64,000 bases of DNA from Flavobacterium sp. HSC-61S13 (GCF_024171535.1 NZ_JALJZV010000015.1:1-64000), one strand, 5' to 3'. Shown: positions 8,144 through 17,609, numbered from the stretch's first letter. Program-made: numbers and translations. Notes: a model not told the origin generated them from the sequence alone.

Positions 8144-9688
8144 ATGGCTTTCACAATTATCAATTCAATTGCATCTTGGATACTGAAGCAACGGATACAT
8201 CAAATCGAGTTGTTTCTCAAATTTCCCAATGAAGTACAAAATGAATTGCTTTTAGATTTAATTAAAAGTAACGAACAGACGGTTTTTGGAAAAAAGTATG
8301 ATTTCTCGACGATCAAGAGTTACGATAACTTTGCAAAGCGTGTACCGCTTTTTACTTATGAAGAATTAGAGCCTTATATTGAGCGTACCCGACGTGGTGA
8401 GCAGAATATATTGTGGTTTGAACCGGTTAAGTGGTTTGCCAAGTCAAGCGGGACTACCAATGCAAAGAGCAAGTTTATACCAGTTAGTAATGATGCCTTG
8501 GAGAATTGCCACTATAAAGCGGCCAAGGACTTGTTGTGTTTATACTTAAATAACAATGAAAACTCTCAACTTTTTACGGGTAAGAGTTTGAGGTTAGGTG
8601 GAAGCAAACAATTGTATGAAGACAACAATACTATATTTGGGGATTTATCGGCTATTTTAATAGACAATATGCCGTTTTGGGCGGAATTCAGCAGTACCCC
8701 TAGTAATAAAACTTCATTGATGAGCGAATGGGAAACCAAGATGAGTGCTATTGTCAAGGAAACTAAAGCCGAGAATGTAACGAGTTTTGCGGGAGTACCT
8801 TCTTGGATGTTGGTGTTGTTGAATCGAATTATCGAAGAGACAGGACGTGAAAATTTATTAGAACTTTGGCCTAATGCTGAGGTGTATTTTCATGGAGGTG
8901 TCAGTTTTGAACCCTATCGCGAACAATACAACAAACTGCTGCCAAGCTCAAATTTTAAATATTATGAAATCTACAATGCTTCAGAAGGATTCTTCGCAAT
9001 TCAAGATCTAAATAATTCTAGCGATTTGTTGTTGATGTTGGATTATGGAATATTCTATGAGTTTATTCCGATGGCCACTTTTGGCACCTTAGAGCAACGC
9101 GTGCTTCCATTGGCAGAGGTAGAGCTGAATAAGAACTATGCGTTGGTAATAACCACTAATGCGGGCTTATGGCGCTATATTATAGGGGATACGGTTCGCT
9201 TTACGTCATTGTCCCCGTATCGCATTCGAATTACGGGCCGAACCAAACATCATATCAATGTTTTTGGCGAGGAATTAATGGTTGAAAATACCGATAGGGC
9301 TTTGGCTAAAACCTGCGAGCAAACTCAGGCAGAAGTTGCGGAATATACCGTGGCGCCGATTTTTATGAAAGACAAAGAAAAGGGAGCGCATGAATGGATG
9401 ATAGAATTTCGAAAAGATCCAGAGGATGTCAATCGATTTGCAGTACTACTCGATAAAAACTTACAAGACTTAAATTCAGATTACGAGGCTAAACGAACCA
9501 ACAATATGACTTTAAATCCGTTGGTGCTTAATATAGCACATCATAACTTATTTTACGACTGGCTTAAAAATCAAGATAAATTGGGAGGACAGCACAAAGT
9601 GCCAAGGCTTTCTAACGAGCGTAAATTTCTAGAAGAACTAAAATCCATGCAAGTTGGTATGGGTATAAAAAGCAAAAACCTCGCATAG
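8144..9688 (+). CDS. GH3 auxin-responsive promoter family protein
   Basis: A 514-residue member of the GH3 family of the adenylate-forming (ANL) superfamily. In plants these enzymes join amino acids to acyl hormones through an acyl-adenylate; the bacterial substrate is unknown. Visible motifs are FAKSSGTTNAKSKFIPVS (nucleotide-binding loop, about residues 104-121), YYEIYNASEGFFAIQD (about residues 274-289) and GLWRYIIGDTVRF (about residues 341-353). The length is typical of bacterial GH3 proteins. It is cytoplasmic with no signal peptide. Its stop codon falls within the loop of its own terminator. Confidence 0.9.
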   Translation: MAFTIINSIASWILKQRIHQIELFLKFPNEVQNELLLDLIKSNEQTVFGKKYDFSTIKSYDNFAKRVPLFTYEELEPYIERTRRGEQNILWFEPVKWFAKSSGTTNAKSKFIPVSNDALENCHYKAAKDLLCLYLNNNENSQLFTGKSLRLGGSKQLYEDNNTIFGDLSAILIDNMPFWAEFSSTPSNKTSLMSEWETKMSAIVKETKAENVTSFAGVPSWMLVLLNRIIEETGRENLLELWPNAEVYFHGGVSFEPYREQYNKLLPSSNFKYYEIYNASEGFFAIQDLNNSSDLLLMLDYGIFYEFIPMATFGTLEQRVLPLAEVELNKNYALVITTNAGLWRYIIGDTVRFTSLSPYRIRITGRTKHHINVFGEELMVENTDRALAKTCEQTQAEVAEYTVAPIFMKDKEKGAHEWMIEFRKDPEDVNRFAVLLDKNLQDLNSDYEAKRTNNMTLNPLVLNIAHHNLFYDWLKNQDKLGGQHKVPRLSNERKFLEELKSMQVGMGIKSKNLA

Positions 9689-9700
9689 CGAGGTTTTTTT
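9674..9700. terminator. Bidirectional terminator containing the GH3 stop codon
   Basis: AACCTCGC (9677-9684), loop ATA, GCGAGGTT (9688-9695), with A run before and T run after. The TAG stop of the GH3 gene begins in the loop (9686-9688). It can also serve the convergent lipoprotein gene. Confidence 0.9.
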
Positions 9701-9717
9701 ATAAAAGAAAGGTCTAA

Positions 9718-9942
9718 TTACTTAACTTCTTTTACTTCTTCTGTAGTAGTAGCAGCTTCTGGAGCAACAACTTCTTCAGTTACAACTTCTGGAGCAACTT
9801 CTTCAGTTACAACTTCTGGAGCAACAACTTCTTCTGTAGTAGCTTCAACTTCAACAGCAGGCTCTTTAGCAGTGTCTTTACATGATACAAAAGAAACACC
9901 CATCATAGCTACTAAAGCTACACTTAAAACAATTTTTTTCAT
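9718..9942 (-). CDS. Small Glu/Val/Ala-rich repeat lipoprotein
   Basis: A 74-residue protein with a lipoprotein signal ending in GVSFVSC, so it should be lipid-anchored through Cys21. The mature part has no globular look: it repeats (A)PEVVTEEV units and is very rich in Glu, Val, Ala and Thr, ending EEVKEVK. The DNA repeats the same words, so length may vary between strains. It has a good -7 box and a short leader, which supports real expression. Function unknown; proteins of this kind may act as flexible acidic surface or periplasmic tails, but that is speculation. Confidence 0.8.
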   Translation of the reverse strand: MKKIVLSVALVAMMGVSFVSCKDTAKEPAVEVEATTEEVVAPEVVTEEVAPEVVTEEVVAPEAATTTEEVKEVK

Positions 9943-9978
9943 CTTACTAAATTATAAAAGTTAATTATTAATTCTTGA

Positions 9979-9986
9979 CAAAGATA
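9979..9986 (-). promoter_or_regulatory. -7 box TATCTTTG for the small lipoprotein
   Basis: TATCTTTG on the minus strand is an exact TAnnTTTG match, 36 bp before the start codon. Confidence 0.6.
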
Positions 9987-10074
9987 TGAATTTTTTGATA
10001 TCCTAAATTATTTAGTGATTTTTTTTTAAAAAAAAATATCGCGTGTAAACAATTGGTTTTAAGCTCATTGAAAA

Positions 10075-12231
10075 TTATTTTTTCTTAGGGTGCACTAAAG
10101 TCATCTCTTCGATCAAATGTTTAGCTCCCGCGTATTTGTCAATGACGAATAAAATGTATCTAACGTCGACCATTATATTACGACATATTGCAGGATCATA
10201 GTATATATCACTCATCGTTCCTTCCCAAACTCGATCGAAATTTAAGCCGATTAAGTTACCGTGAGCATCGATAGCTGGACTCCCAGAATTCCCCCCCGTC
10301 GTATGGTTTGTACCGATAAAGTTCACAGGTAGTTTACCATTTTCAGCATAAGGTCCGTAATCTTTTGCCTTATATAAGTCAATCAATTTTTGAGGAACAT
10401 CAAATTCATAATCGTTGGGTACATATTTTTCCATAATACCATCTAAATACGTTACCGCATCGTAAGTGATAGCATCTTTAGGTGCATATCCATTTACTTT
10501 TCCATAGGTAACTCTTAAGGTACTATTGGCATCTGGGAAAATGCGTGCGTCTGGGTATAATTCCAATTGCGCTTTCATAAATTGGCGTTGCAACGCGGCG
10601 ATCTCTAAATTCAAAGCATCATACTTAGGAGCGATATTATCGAAATAATTACGTGCCAAAGCTTTCGTGAAAATATATCCTTTGTCTTTATTCAACTTTT
10701 TAAATACTTCTTTAGCATCTCCTTTTAATAATTCTTTCAATCCGTCATAGCTAGAAAGTTTACTATCCTTATAGATGGATTGAGACAATTTCTGAACATC
10801 GATCTGTTTTAATTCATTCGGTAAGTATGCCTGTGGAGCTTTTTGACTATATAAGGCAACAATGGCTTCAAAAACTTTTTGATCTACATTTTTATTGAAG
10901 TTTTTATAAAAGTTTTCCTGTGCCTCAATAAAAGGAGCTCGTCTGTCATTAAAAGATTGTTCCCCTTTTGATAGATAGGCTTGTTCTAATTGGTATAATT
11001 TAAAGCCTGCTGTCAATAATTCGGTATTTCTCAAAACCACTTCCATAAAGTAATCGCGACTTACTGCATAAGGAGTGATCTCTTTATATAATTTTTCGAA
11101 TTCTGGCAAGATTGCTCCATACGCTTCTTGTTTGTTGTTCTTGGCAACACGTTGAACAAAGTCTTTTTCGAAATCTTTTTTAATACTTACAGCATTTGAT
11201 TTCTCCAAACCTTGACTTTCACCAATCCATTTTTTCCAATAATTTGCGATTCCAGCATATTTTGAAGCATATTGGATTTTAATCGCAGCATCCTTTCTCA
11301 TAAATTCGTTGGTAACCTTTAATGAGGCATCTCTGATTTCAATCTTGGCAGGATTTAATTCCTTAAGGATTTGATCGATTGCAAATGAAGGTAAGTATTC
11401 CTGAGTCGTTCCTGGATAACCAAAAACCAACGTAAAATCATCTTCTTGAATTCCATCTAAGGAAATAGGCAAATAATGTTTTGGTTTATAAGGAACGTTG
11501 TCAGCAGCATAATCTGCTGGGCGATTGTTTTTGTCTGCATAGATACGAAACAATGAGAAATCACCAGTGTGTCTCGGCCATACCCAGTTATCCGTATCAG
11601 AACCAAATTTCCCAATAGAGGAAGGTGGTGCACCTACCAAACGAACATCTTTAAAGGTTTCTGTTACAAACAGTATATATTGATTGCCTTCATAAAATGA
11701 TTTTATTTTGTTTTCTTCCCAAGCTTCTTTTGGAAAACTAAGAGTAGTTTTTGCAATGTTCTTTTCTATTTTGAGCTGTTTGTTTGCTTCGGTATCAGTA
11801 TCTAAAACCCCTTGTAGAACTTGAGTCGTCACATCTTCAATCTTTACTATAAAAGTGACTACCAGATTTTTATTTGGTAATTCCTCTTGAAGTGATTTTG
11901 CCCAAAATCCATCGGCTAAATAATCGTTTTCAACCGACGAGTGCGACTGAATTTGTCCGTATCCACAGTGGTGGTTGGTCAATAAAAGTCCTTGTGGAGA
12001 AATTACTTCTGACGTACATCCTCCATTAAAATGGGGTACAGCGTCTTTTAAGCTGGAAGAGTTAACATCGTAAATATCAGATACGGACATTTTCATTCCG
12101 AGACTCTTCATTTCCGTTTCGTTCATTCCCTTTAGTAAGGAAGGAATCCACATACCGCCTTGTTGAGCGTAAATAGGACATACCAATAAAAGGATAAGCA
12201 CTTTTAAAAGTTTCATACTCTTTGCAATCAT
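10075..12231 (-). CDS. S46 dipeptidyl peptidase, DPP11-type (Asp/Glu-specific)
   Basis: Secreted or periplasmic peptidase of 718 residues that removes dipeptides from peptide N-termini. A signal peptide (MKLLKVLILLLVCPIYAQ, from Met6) precedes GGMWIPSLL, the usual S46 mature start; translation may begin at Met6 (12216). The catalytic His is in TNHHCGYGQ (88), the Asp in the DNWVWPRHTGDF region, and the Ser is 649 in GGNSGSP. The residue 18 positions after that serine is Arg667 (LNFDRVWEG). In Porphyromonas gingivalis an arginine here gives Asp/Glu specificity (DPP11) and a glycine gives DPP7, so I predict acidic P1 preference. Monocistronic. Confidence 0.93.
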   Translation of the reverse strand: MIAKSMKLLKVLILLLVCPIYAQQGGMWIPSLLKGMNETEMKSLGMKMSVSDIYDVNSSSLKDAVPHFNGGCTSEVISPQGLLLTNHHCGYGQIQSHSSVENDYLADGFWAKSLQEELPNKNLVVTFIVKIEDVTTQVLQGVLDTDTEANKQLKIEKNIAKTTLSFPKEAWEENKIKSFYEGNQYILFVTETFKDVRLVGAPPSSIGKFGSDTDNWVWPRHTGDFSLFRIYADKNNRPADYAADNVPYKPKHYLPISLDGIQEDDFTLVFGYPGTTQEYLPSFAIDQILKELNPAKIEIRDASLKVTNEFMRKDAAIKIQYASKYAGIANYWKKWIGESQGLEKSNAVSIKKDFEKDFVQRVAKNNKQEAYGAILPEFEKLYKEITPYAVSRDYFMEVVLRNTELLTAGFKLYQLEQAYLSKGEQSFNDRRAPFIEAQENFYKNFNKNVDQKVFEAIVALYSQKAPQAYLPNELKQIDVQKLSQSIYKDSKLSSYDGLKELLKGDAKEVFKKLNKDKGYIFTKALARNYFDNIAPKYDALNLEIAALQRQFMKAQLELYPDARIFPDANSTLRVTYGKVNGYAPKDAITYDAVTYLDGIMEKYVPNDYEFDVPQKLIDLYKAKDYGPYAENGKLPVNFIGTNHTTGGNSGSPAIDAHGNLIGLNFDRVWEGTMSDIYYDPAICRNIMVDVRYILFVIDKYAGAKHLIEEMTLVHPKKK

Positions 12232-12376
12232 AGTTTAAATTTTTACTGTTTTTATCAAAGCGGAAAGATACGATTTTTAATTAAAACGCATTTTTGACTG
12301 CTATAGCTTGGATCGAAGAGGTGTCGACCCGATTTACTTCTGGCGATTTTAGTAATAATAAGGACCTTGACCATTG

Positions 12377-12406
12377 TTGGCATCAATTATAAAATCCTTA
12401 AATTTG
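12377..12406 (+). promoter_or_regulatory. Complete Bacteroidota promoter TTG-N19-TAAATTTG
   Basis: TTG at 12377-12379, 19 bp spacer, TAAATTTG at 12399-12406: an exact match to the consensus. Transcription should start near 12411, which rules out any start codon upstream of it and points to the ATG at 12425. Confidence 0.8.
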
Positions 12407-12424
12407 AGTATATATATAGGTGTT

Positions 12425-13495
12425 ATGTTAAAGCGTGTATTTGTCTTATTAGTTGTGGGGGTCTTGTCTGTTTCTTGTGCTTATAAAACCACACAGTCGC
12501 AGCAGTTTTCAAAATTATTGGAAGTTCCCTCAATTGTTGAAAATAAAAATAATTATGAACTGATTTTAAAGCAGCCTCAAGATAGAAATCAGTTGATTTA
12601 TTCGACCAATCCAATTAGGAGTCAGCAGCAGCAAAAGGAAGATTTTGTAATGAGGTTTTCCAAAAAACAAAGTCGGTTATTCGTCGGATTACAAGTGGCT
12701 GATTCGGATACCATTAAGTTGAGTAACCGTAGGATTTACTTAAAAAAGACTCCTAACTTTAGAGATATGGGAGGGATTAAAACACAGCAAGGAAAAACGA
12801 TTGTTTGGGGCAAGATTTTTAGAAGCGGTCATTTGAATGGATTGAGCAAAGGCGAGATAAAAAAAGTTCAAGATCTAGGTATCGGTAGCATCGTAGACCT
12901 GAGAACGAGCGAAGAAACTAATAAAAAACCAGATCGATATCCCGATTCAACGAGGTATTTTAACTACAATGCTTTTGAACAAGAGCAAGATCAATTGATT
13001 AAAACGAGAAAAGCGGTTTTTAAGGGAACTATAAGTGCTGACGAGTCAATAGAGTTATTAAAGGCTTTTTACGGATATTATCCAACGGAAAACACCGAAA
13101 TCATTAGTGAAATTATAAAAACCTTACTGGATCAAGATCACGCAGTATTGTTTCATTGTTCAGCGGGAAAAGATCGAACAGGGATGATAAGCGCACTGAT
13201 TTTATCTATCTTAAAAGTGGATCGGGAAACGATTGATCAAGAATATTTATTGTCTAACAACTACCGACAAAAAAGCATTGAAAAGCAATTGCGTTGGATC
13301 CCTATAGGACGGTTGTTATATCCGTCCCTAAATCAGGAAGTGGTGGAGAACTTTTCTTGGATAAATACCGTTTATCTCCAAGCGGCTTTTGATCAAATCG
13401 ATGTAAAATATGGTTCGATGGACCTCTATATAAAGCAAGCATTACATATTTCGGACAGTGAAAGGCAAGCTTATATCGATAAATTTACTTATTAA
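12425..13495 (+). CDS. Lipoprotein tyrosine/dual-specificity phosphatase
   Basis: Phosphatase with the Cys-X5-Arg loop HCSAGKDRTG (Cys245 counted from the ATG at 12425), of the bacterial tyrosine/serine phosphatase group (Y_phosphatase3). The earlier block TPNFRDMGGIKTQQG is the family N-terminal motif. MLKRVFVLLVVGVLSVSC is a lipoprotein signal, so the enzyme is probably anchored outside the cytoplasm with Cys18. About 80 residues between the signal and the catalytic domain look like a beta-rich N-terminal domain. The start at 12425 is set by the consensus promoter just upstream; a longer reading from TTG 12374 would lie within the promoter. Substrate unknown: phosphoprotein or phospholipid. 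Confidence 0.88.
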   Translation: MLKRVFVLLVVGVLSVSCAYKTTQSQQFSKLLEVPSIVENKNNYELILKQPQDRNQLIYSTNPIRSQQQQKEDFVMRFSKKQSRLFVGLQVADSDTIKLSNRRIYLKKTPNFRDMGGIKTQQGKTIVWGKIFRSGHLNGLSKGEIKKVQDLGIGSIVDLRTSEETNKKPDRYPDSTRYFNYNAFEQEQDQLIKTRKAVFKGTISADESIELLKAFYGYYPTENTEIISEIIKTLLDQDHAVLFHCSAGKDRTGMISALILSILKVDRETIDQEYLLSNNYRQKSIEKQLRWIPIGRLLYPSLNQEVVENFSWINTVYLQAAFDQIDVKYGSMDLYIKQALHISDSERQAYIDKFTY

Positions 13496-13557
13496 TCGAT
13501 AGCCTTTGTACACGGAGTTCTTAGCTCATGAGAGGCGGTCCTTTGTTTGTGAATCCT

Positions 13558-13565
13558 TATATTTG
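13558..13565 (+). promoter_or_regulatory. Candidate -7 box TATATTTG before the M1 peptidase
   Basis: TATATTTG fits TAnnTTTG and would give a leader of about 80 nt. The -33 TTG is not at the expected place. Confidence 0.45.
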
Positions 13566-13649
13566 ACAACGAAATTGGTTTTTGCATTAAAACCATCATG
13601 ATCGCTTATAAGGTAACTCACACTATTTTAAAAATTAAAAGAATAAATC

Positions 13650-15497
13650 ATGTATAAAATATTTTTTTCCGTTGTTGGAATTGGTTTTATAATGTCTTCA
13701 TGCGGGCAACAACAACCTTTAGTTGCTGAAGGTAAAAGCATTGACTATCAAACCTATGCGCATTTAAGCAAAGCCAAAATCACGCATCTTACTTGGGATG
13801 TTGAAGCGGATTTTGATCAAAAGATCATTAAGGGGAGTGCCGCTTATGATTTTGAAAATCATCAAGCCAAAGAGATCTATTTTGATACCAGTCTGCTTAC
13901 TATTGATTCGGTTTTATTGAATAATGGAAAAAAGACTACTTTCGAAGTGGGGGAGCTTGATGCGGTAAAAGGCAGGTCTTTAAAGGTAAATATTAGTCCC
14001 AAAGACAAAAAAGTAATTATTTATTACAAAACTTCACCAGAGGCCAGTGCTTTGCAATGGTTGGATCCCGAGCAAACACACGATAAAAAACACCCGTATT
14101 TACTAACACAAGGCCAGGCGATTTTAACGCGTTCTTATATTCCGATTCAAGATACTCCAAGTATTCGTATTACTTACGAGGCAACTGTACGGGTACCAAA
14201 AGGTTTGTTGGCTTTGATGAGTGCGATAAACCCCAAGGAAAAAACCGAGGATGGTGTTTATCACTTCAAAATGCCACAGGCTTTACCGCCCTATTTAATT
14301 GCTTTGGCAATCGGTGATTTGGAGTATCAGGCTATAGATCAGCGAACCGGAGTTTATGCTGAACCGACTCAACTAAAAGATGCGGCTTGGGAATTGGCAG
14401 ATATGGGAAAAATGGTTACCGCTGCAGAAGGGCTCTATGGCGAATACCCTTGGGGACAATATGATGTGTTAATACTACCACCTAGTTTTCCATTTGGAGG
14501 CATGGAGAATCCACGGTTAACTTTCTCTACACCGACAATTTTGGTGGGAGATCGTTCCTTAACGAATCTAATAGCTCATGAATTGGCACATTCTTGGTCT
14601 GGTAATCTGGTAACTAATGCTACTTGGAACGACTTCTGGCTTAATGAGGGTTTTACCGTTTATTTTGAACGTCGCATTATGGAGGCACTAGAGGGAAAAG
14701 ACTATGCAGATATGATTACTGTAATAGGGTATCAAGATTTGAAAACGAGTATGGAGATGTTGCCTGCAAATTTGACTTCTCTGTACATTGATCTGGACGG
14801 AATCAATCCTGATGATGCCTTTTCAGATGTGCCTTACGACAAGGGATATTTGTTTTTAAAAATGCTAGAGGATCGATATGGACGAGCGCAGTTTGACGTG
14901 TTTATTAAAAAGTATTTTAAAGAAAATGCGTTTAAAACGACCAATACCGAAGATTTTATTACCTATCTTAAAGACAATTTAACCAATGGAGAAGACGATT
15001 TTGTGCAAAATTGGGTTTATGATACCGGTTGGCCAAAAGGATTGGTAGTGCCTACATCAAGATTGTTTGAGTTGGTTGAAAAGCAATATGCAACAGATAT
15101 CGTTCAAATTCAAAAAAGACAAGCGATTTCAGACAAGCTTCCACAATGGTCAACCAACGAATGGTTGCATTATATCCGTTTAATTGATGTAGCGGTTTTG
15201 ACCAAGGAAGATTTGGCTTTGATCGATAAACGCTATCATTTTACGGACAGTAAAAATGCTGAGATACAATGTGCCTGGTATGAAAAGTCTTTTAGATTGA
15301 AGTATGAGAAAGTTAATGCGAACGCTAAAGCGTTTTTGACACAGGTGGGAAGACGGAAGTTTATCGAACCTCTGTATTTGGCGCTCAAGCAAACCAATCA
15401 AATGGACTTAGCACGTGATATTTATAAAGAGGCACGACCGAATTATCATTTTTTAGCGCGTCAAACCTTAGATGTTATGTTGGAAAATCCGAAATAA
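13650..15497 (+). CDS. M1-family zinc aminopeptidase, lipoprotein
   Basis: Zinc metallo-aminopeptidase of 615 residues in the leukotriene A4 hydrolase-like branch of M1. GGMENP (exopeptidase motif) is followed by HELAHSWSGN (His310, Glu311, His314) and by the third zinc ligand Glu333 in NEGFTVYFERR, exactly the HExxH-18-E pattern. The signal MYKIFFSVVGIGFIMSSC carries a lipobox, so it is probably membrane-anchored on the periplasmic side. The C-terminal helical domain (from about 480) matches LTA4 hydrolase relatives. It probably trims peptides together with the nearby S46 peptidase. It has its own terminator. Confidence 0.94.
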   Translation: MYKIFFSVVGIGFIMSSCGQQQPLVAEGKSIDYQTYAHLSKAKITHLTWDVEADFDQKIIKGSAAYDFENHQAKEIYFDTSLLTIDSVLLNNGKKTTFEVGELDAVKGRSLKVNISPKDKKVIIYYKTSPEASALQWLDPEQTHDKKHPYLLTQGQAILTRSYIPIQDTPSIRITYEATVRVPKGLLALMSAINPKEKTEDGVYHFKMPQALPPYLIALAIGDLEYQAIDQRTGVYAEPTQLKDAAWELADMGKMVTAAEGLYGEYPWGQYDVLILPPSFPFGGMENPRLTFSTPTILVGDRSLTNLIAHELAHSWSGNLVTNATWNDFWLNEGFTVYFERRIMEALEGKDYADMITVIGYQDLKTSMEMLPANLTSLYIDLDGINPDDAFSDVPYDKGYLFLKMLEDRYGRAQFDVFIKKYFKENAFKTTNTEDFITYLKDNLTNGEDDFVQNWVYDTGWPKGLVVPTSRLFELVEKQYATDIVQIQKRQAISDKLPQWSTNEWLHYIRLIDVAVLTKEDLALIDKRYHFTDSKNAEIQCAWYEKSFRLKYEKVNANAKAFLTQVGRRKFIEPLYLALKQTNQMDLARDIYKEARPNYHFLARQTLDVMLENPK

Positions 15498-15515
15498 TAA
15501 TTTGAAACGCAAACA

Positions 15516-15555
15516 AAATTAAAGCGAATAGGTTTATATCTATTCGCTTTAATTT
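15516..15555. terminator. Strong hairpin terminator after the M1 peptidase
   Basis: A 16-bp perfect stem: AAATTAAAGCGAATAG (15516-15531) with CTATTCGCTTTAATTT (15540-15555), loop of 8. The T tract is short, so termination is likely but not certain. Confidence 0.7.
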
Positions 15556-15724
15556 TAAACTGCATCCTCAACAAAAAACACGAGCTAAAATAATAAACGG
15601 CTTAAAAACACGTTTTACATATAAAGAACCAATGGTGATACCAGCTTGGTAAGAGGGTCTCGTAGAGCTATAATATAGATAGGAATAATAACTAATAAAC
15701 TCAAACGAATAATACTAGAGACCT

Positions 15725-16129
15725 ATGAAAAACTATTTTAAAATTACCGTGGCTATGGTAGCAATTTTTACCTTGGTTAGTTGTGCGAAAAAAACAAAAG
15801 CAACGGAATTAGAGGGCACGTGGGAGATTAGACATGTGGCTGGAATTCAAGTGGCAGGAGTGGATCCGAACTTCAAAGCGGGCAATGGTAACTTGCTGAA
15901 ATTTCACGATGGAAATTTTGAAAAACATACCGATGGGGCGTTGGTGGATAAGGGGATATTTAGCTTAATTCCCGAAAGTGAGTCTATTAATAATAGCCAA
16001 TCAAACTATGCTTTGGTGTTAAATGATAACGAAAAGCTAAGTATATTGCTGGATGATAAAAAATTAGTGGTTTTCAATGGTGTAGTCGCTGCCGATGGTA
16101 CCGAAATAACCTACGAAAAACAAGAGTAA
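15725..16129 (+). CDS. Small lipocalin-like lipoprotein
   Basis: A 134-residue lipoprotein: MKNYFKITVAMVAIFTLVSC is a lipobox signal with acylated Cys20. The mature part opens with ELEGTWEIRHVAGIQV, the GTW motif seen at the first strand of lipocalin-like domains, and continues as a short beta-rich domain with NGNLLKFHDGNFEKH. The assignment rests on that motif and the size only. It stands alone between two terminators. Ligand and role are unknown. Confidence 0.7.
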   Translation: MKNYFKITVAMVAIFTLVSCAKKTKATELEGTWEIRHVAGIQVAGVDPNFKAGNGNLLKFHDGNFEKHTDGALVDKGIFSLIPESESINNSQSNYALVLNDNEKLSILLDDKKLVVFNGVVAADGTEITYEKQE

Positions 16130-16154
16130 TAGCACAAATAGTTTATATCTTTTT

Positions 16155-16195
16155 AAAACCTTTTAAAGTTCTTTTGAATTTTAAAAGGTTTTTTA
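16155..16195. terminator. Terminator shared by the lipocalin-like gene and waaA
   Basis: AAAACCTTTTAAA (16155-16167) pairs with TTTAAAAGGTTTT (16180-16192), followed by more Ts. The tract touches the waaA stop codon (16193-16195), so convergent genes share it. Confidence 0.8.
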
Positions 16196-17440
16196 TTTTG
16201 CAGATAATTCAACAGAAAATACGGCTTGGATTATTTTTTCCGTAGCATTTTTATTTGATAATATAAAAGCACTGTTGATGCTGCCGAGTTGTTTTCTGTA
16301 TTGGGGTTGAGAAAAAAGTTGATTTAAGGTTTCATGCAGTTCAGTGGCATTGTGAACCACCAAACAGCCTTTGCGTTCAATAAGGTCTTTGGCCTCTTGG
16401 AATTTTTTATAATTTGGACCGATTACTACGGGGATTCCAAAGGTAGCGGCTTCGAGTATATTGTGAATTCCAGCACCAAATCCGCCACCGATATAGGCAA
16501 TATCTGCATAGCTATAGGTTTTTGTCAGTAAGCTGTAGGCATCAATGATTAAAACATCATATTCCGCAAGATTTTGATTAGTGATTTGAGAATATAGGAT
16601 TACTGATTTTTGGAGTTGCTGTTGTAATTTGGCAGTCAAATCGGGTTTGATATTGTGTGGTGCAAAGATAAACTTCATGTCTTTGCTGGCTTTGTGATTG
16701 ATAAAATCTACGAGCAGTTCTTCATCCTTTGGCCAAGAGCTCCCCGCTACTAATAAGGTTTTGTTGGCTTTAAATGCAGCGACGAAATCCAGGGTATTAT
16801 CCTGTTCTAATATCTGGGCTACTCGGTCAAAGCGGGTGTCACCAGTTACTATAGCATCATGTCCTAATTGCGTTAAAAGTTCTTTAGAACCTTCGTTTTG
16901 AACAAAAAAATAAGTGAAGGCTGTTAGTGCCTTTCTGTAGAACGATCCATACCACTTAAAAAATACTTGGTCGGGTCTGAGTATTCCAGAAACTAAATAA
17001 GTTTCGATGTTTTGTTTCTTTAATTCGTTTAAGTAATTCGGCCAATACTCATATTTTATAAAGAAAACCTTATCGGGATGTGCGAGAGTTAAAAAACGTT
17101 TCGCATTGCTGATCGTGTCCATAGGTAAATATAGGGTGACATCGGCCGGAGTGTTGTTTTTTTTGACTTCATAACCCGAAGGAGAGAAAAAGGTCAAGAT
17201 AATTTTGTGTTGTGGGAACAATTGTTTTAAACGCTCTATCAGGGGGAGTCCTTGTTCGTATTCGCCTAGTGAAGCAGCATGAATCCAAAAGGTACGGTCT
17301 GTGGGTTTGATTTCGCGGCTTAATAGGGTGAACGAATTTTTCCGTCCTTCTACAAAAAAATGAATTTTTTTATTGAAGAGCGCAACAAATTTTAAGCTCA
17401 GATTAACAAGCTGTGTAAAGAGATTATATATGAAAAACAT
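16193..17440 (-). CDS. waaA: 3-deoxy-D-manno-octulosonate (Kdo) transferase WaaA
   Basis: Inner-membrane glycosyltransferase (GT30) that adds Kdo from CMP-Kdo to lipid A precursor. A hydrophobic N-terminal segment (about 1-22) anchors it. Family motifs seen are FWIHAASLGEYEQGLPLIE (about 48-66), LVAGSSWPKDEELL (about 230-243), and the nucleotide-sugar domain ADIAYIGGGFGAGIHNILEAATFGIPVVIGPNYKKF near residues 315-350. The 415 residues agree with the family. Genes for a sugar aminotransferase and galE follow on the other strand, which fits an envelope glycan neighbourhood. The Glu of SLGEYEQG is the expected catalytic base. Confidence 0.95.
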   Translation of the reverse strand: MFFIYNLFTQLVNLSLKFVALFNKKIHFFVEGRKNSFTLLSREIKPTDRTFWIHAASLGEYEQGLPLIERLKQLFPQHKIILTFFSPSGYEVKKNNTPADVTLYLPMDTISNAKRFLTLAHPDKVFFIKYEYWPNYLNELKKQNIETYLVSGILRPDQVFFKWYGSFYRKALTAFTYFFVQNEGSKELLTQLGHDAIVTGDTRFDRVAQILEQDNTLDFVAAFKANKTLLVAGSSWPKDEELLVDFINHKASKDMKFIFAPHNIKPDLTAKLQQQLQKSVILYSQITNQNLAEYDVLIIDAYSLLTKTYSYADIAYIGGGFGAGIHNILEAATFGIPVVIGPNYKKFQEAKDLIERKGCLVVHNATELHETLNQLFSQPQYRKQLGSINSAFILSNKNATEKIIQAVFSVELSAK

Positions 17441-17509
17441 GTTGCTATTTTTGTGAGGCTAAAATACGTTTCTTTTGATTAAGAATAGGAGATAGACACA
17501 ATAAATTAT

Positions 17510-17517
17510 TACTTTTG
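17510..17517 (+). promoter_or_regulatory. Candidate -7 box TACTTTTG before the DegT aminotransferase
   Basis: TACTTTTG fits TAnnTTTG; predicted leader about 90 nt. It lies in the divergent gap with waaA. Confidence 0.45.
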
Positions 17518-17609
17518 TAGTGCTTATTAAGAGTAAAACGAAACGACTTTTTAAAGCGTATTTTCTTGTAAATACCCTAGTTAAGAGGTCTTCAAAAATA
17601 CAATAAATC

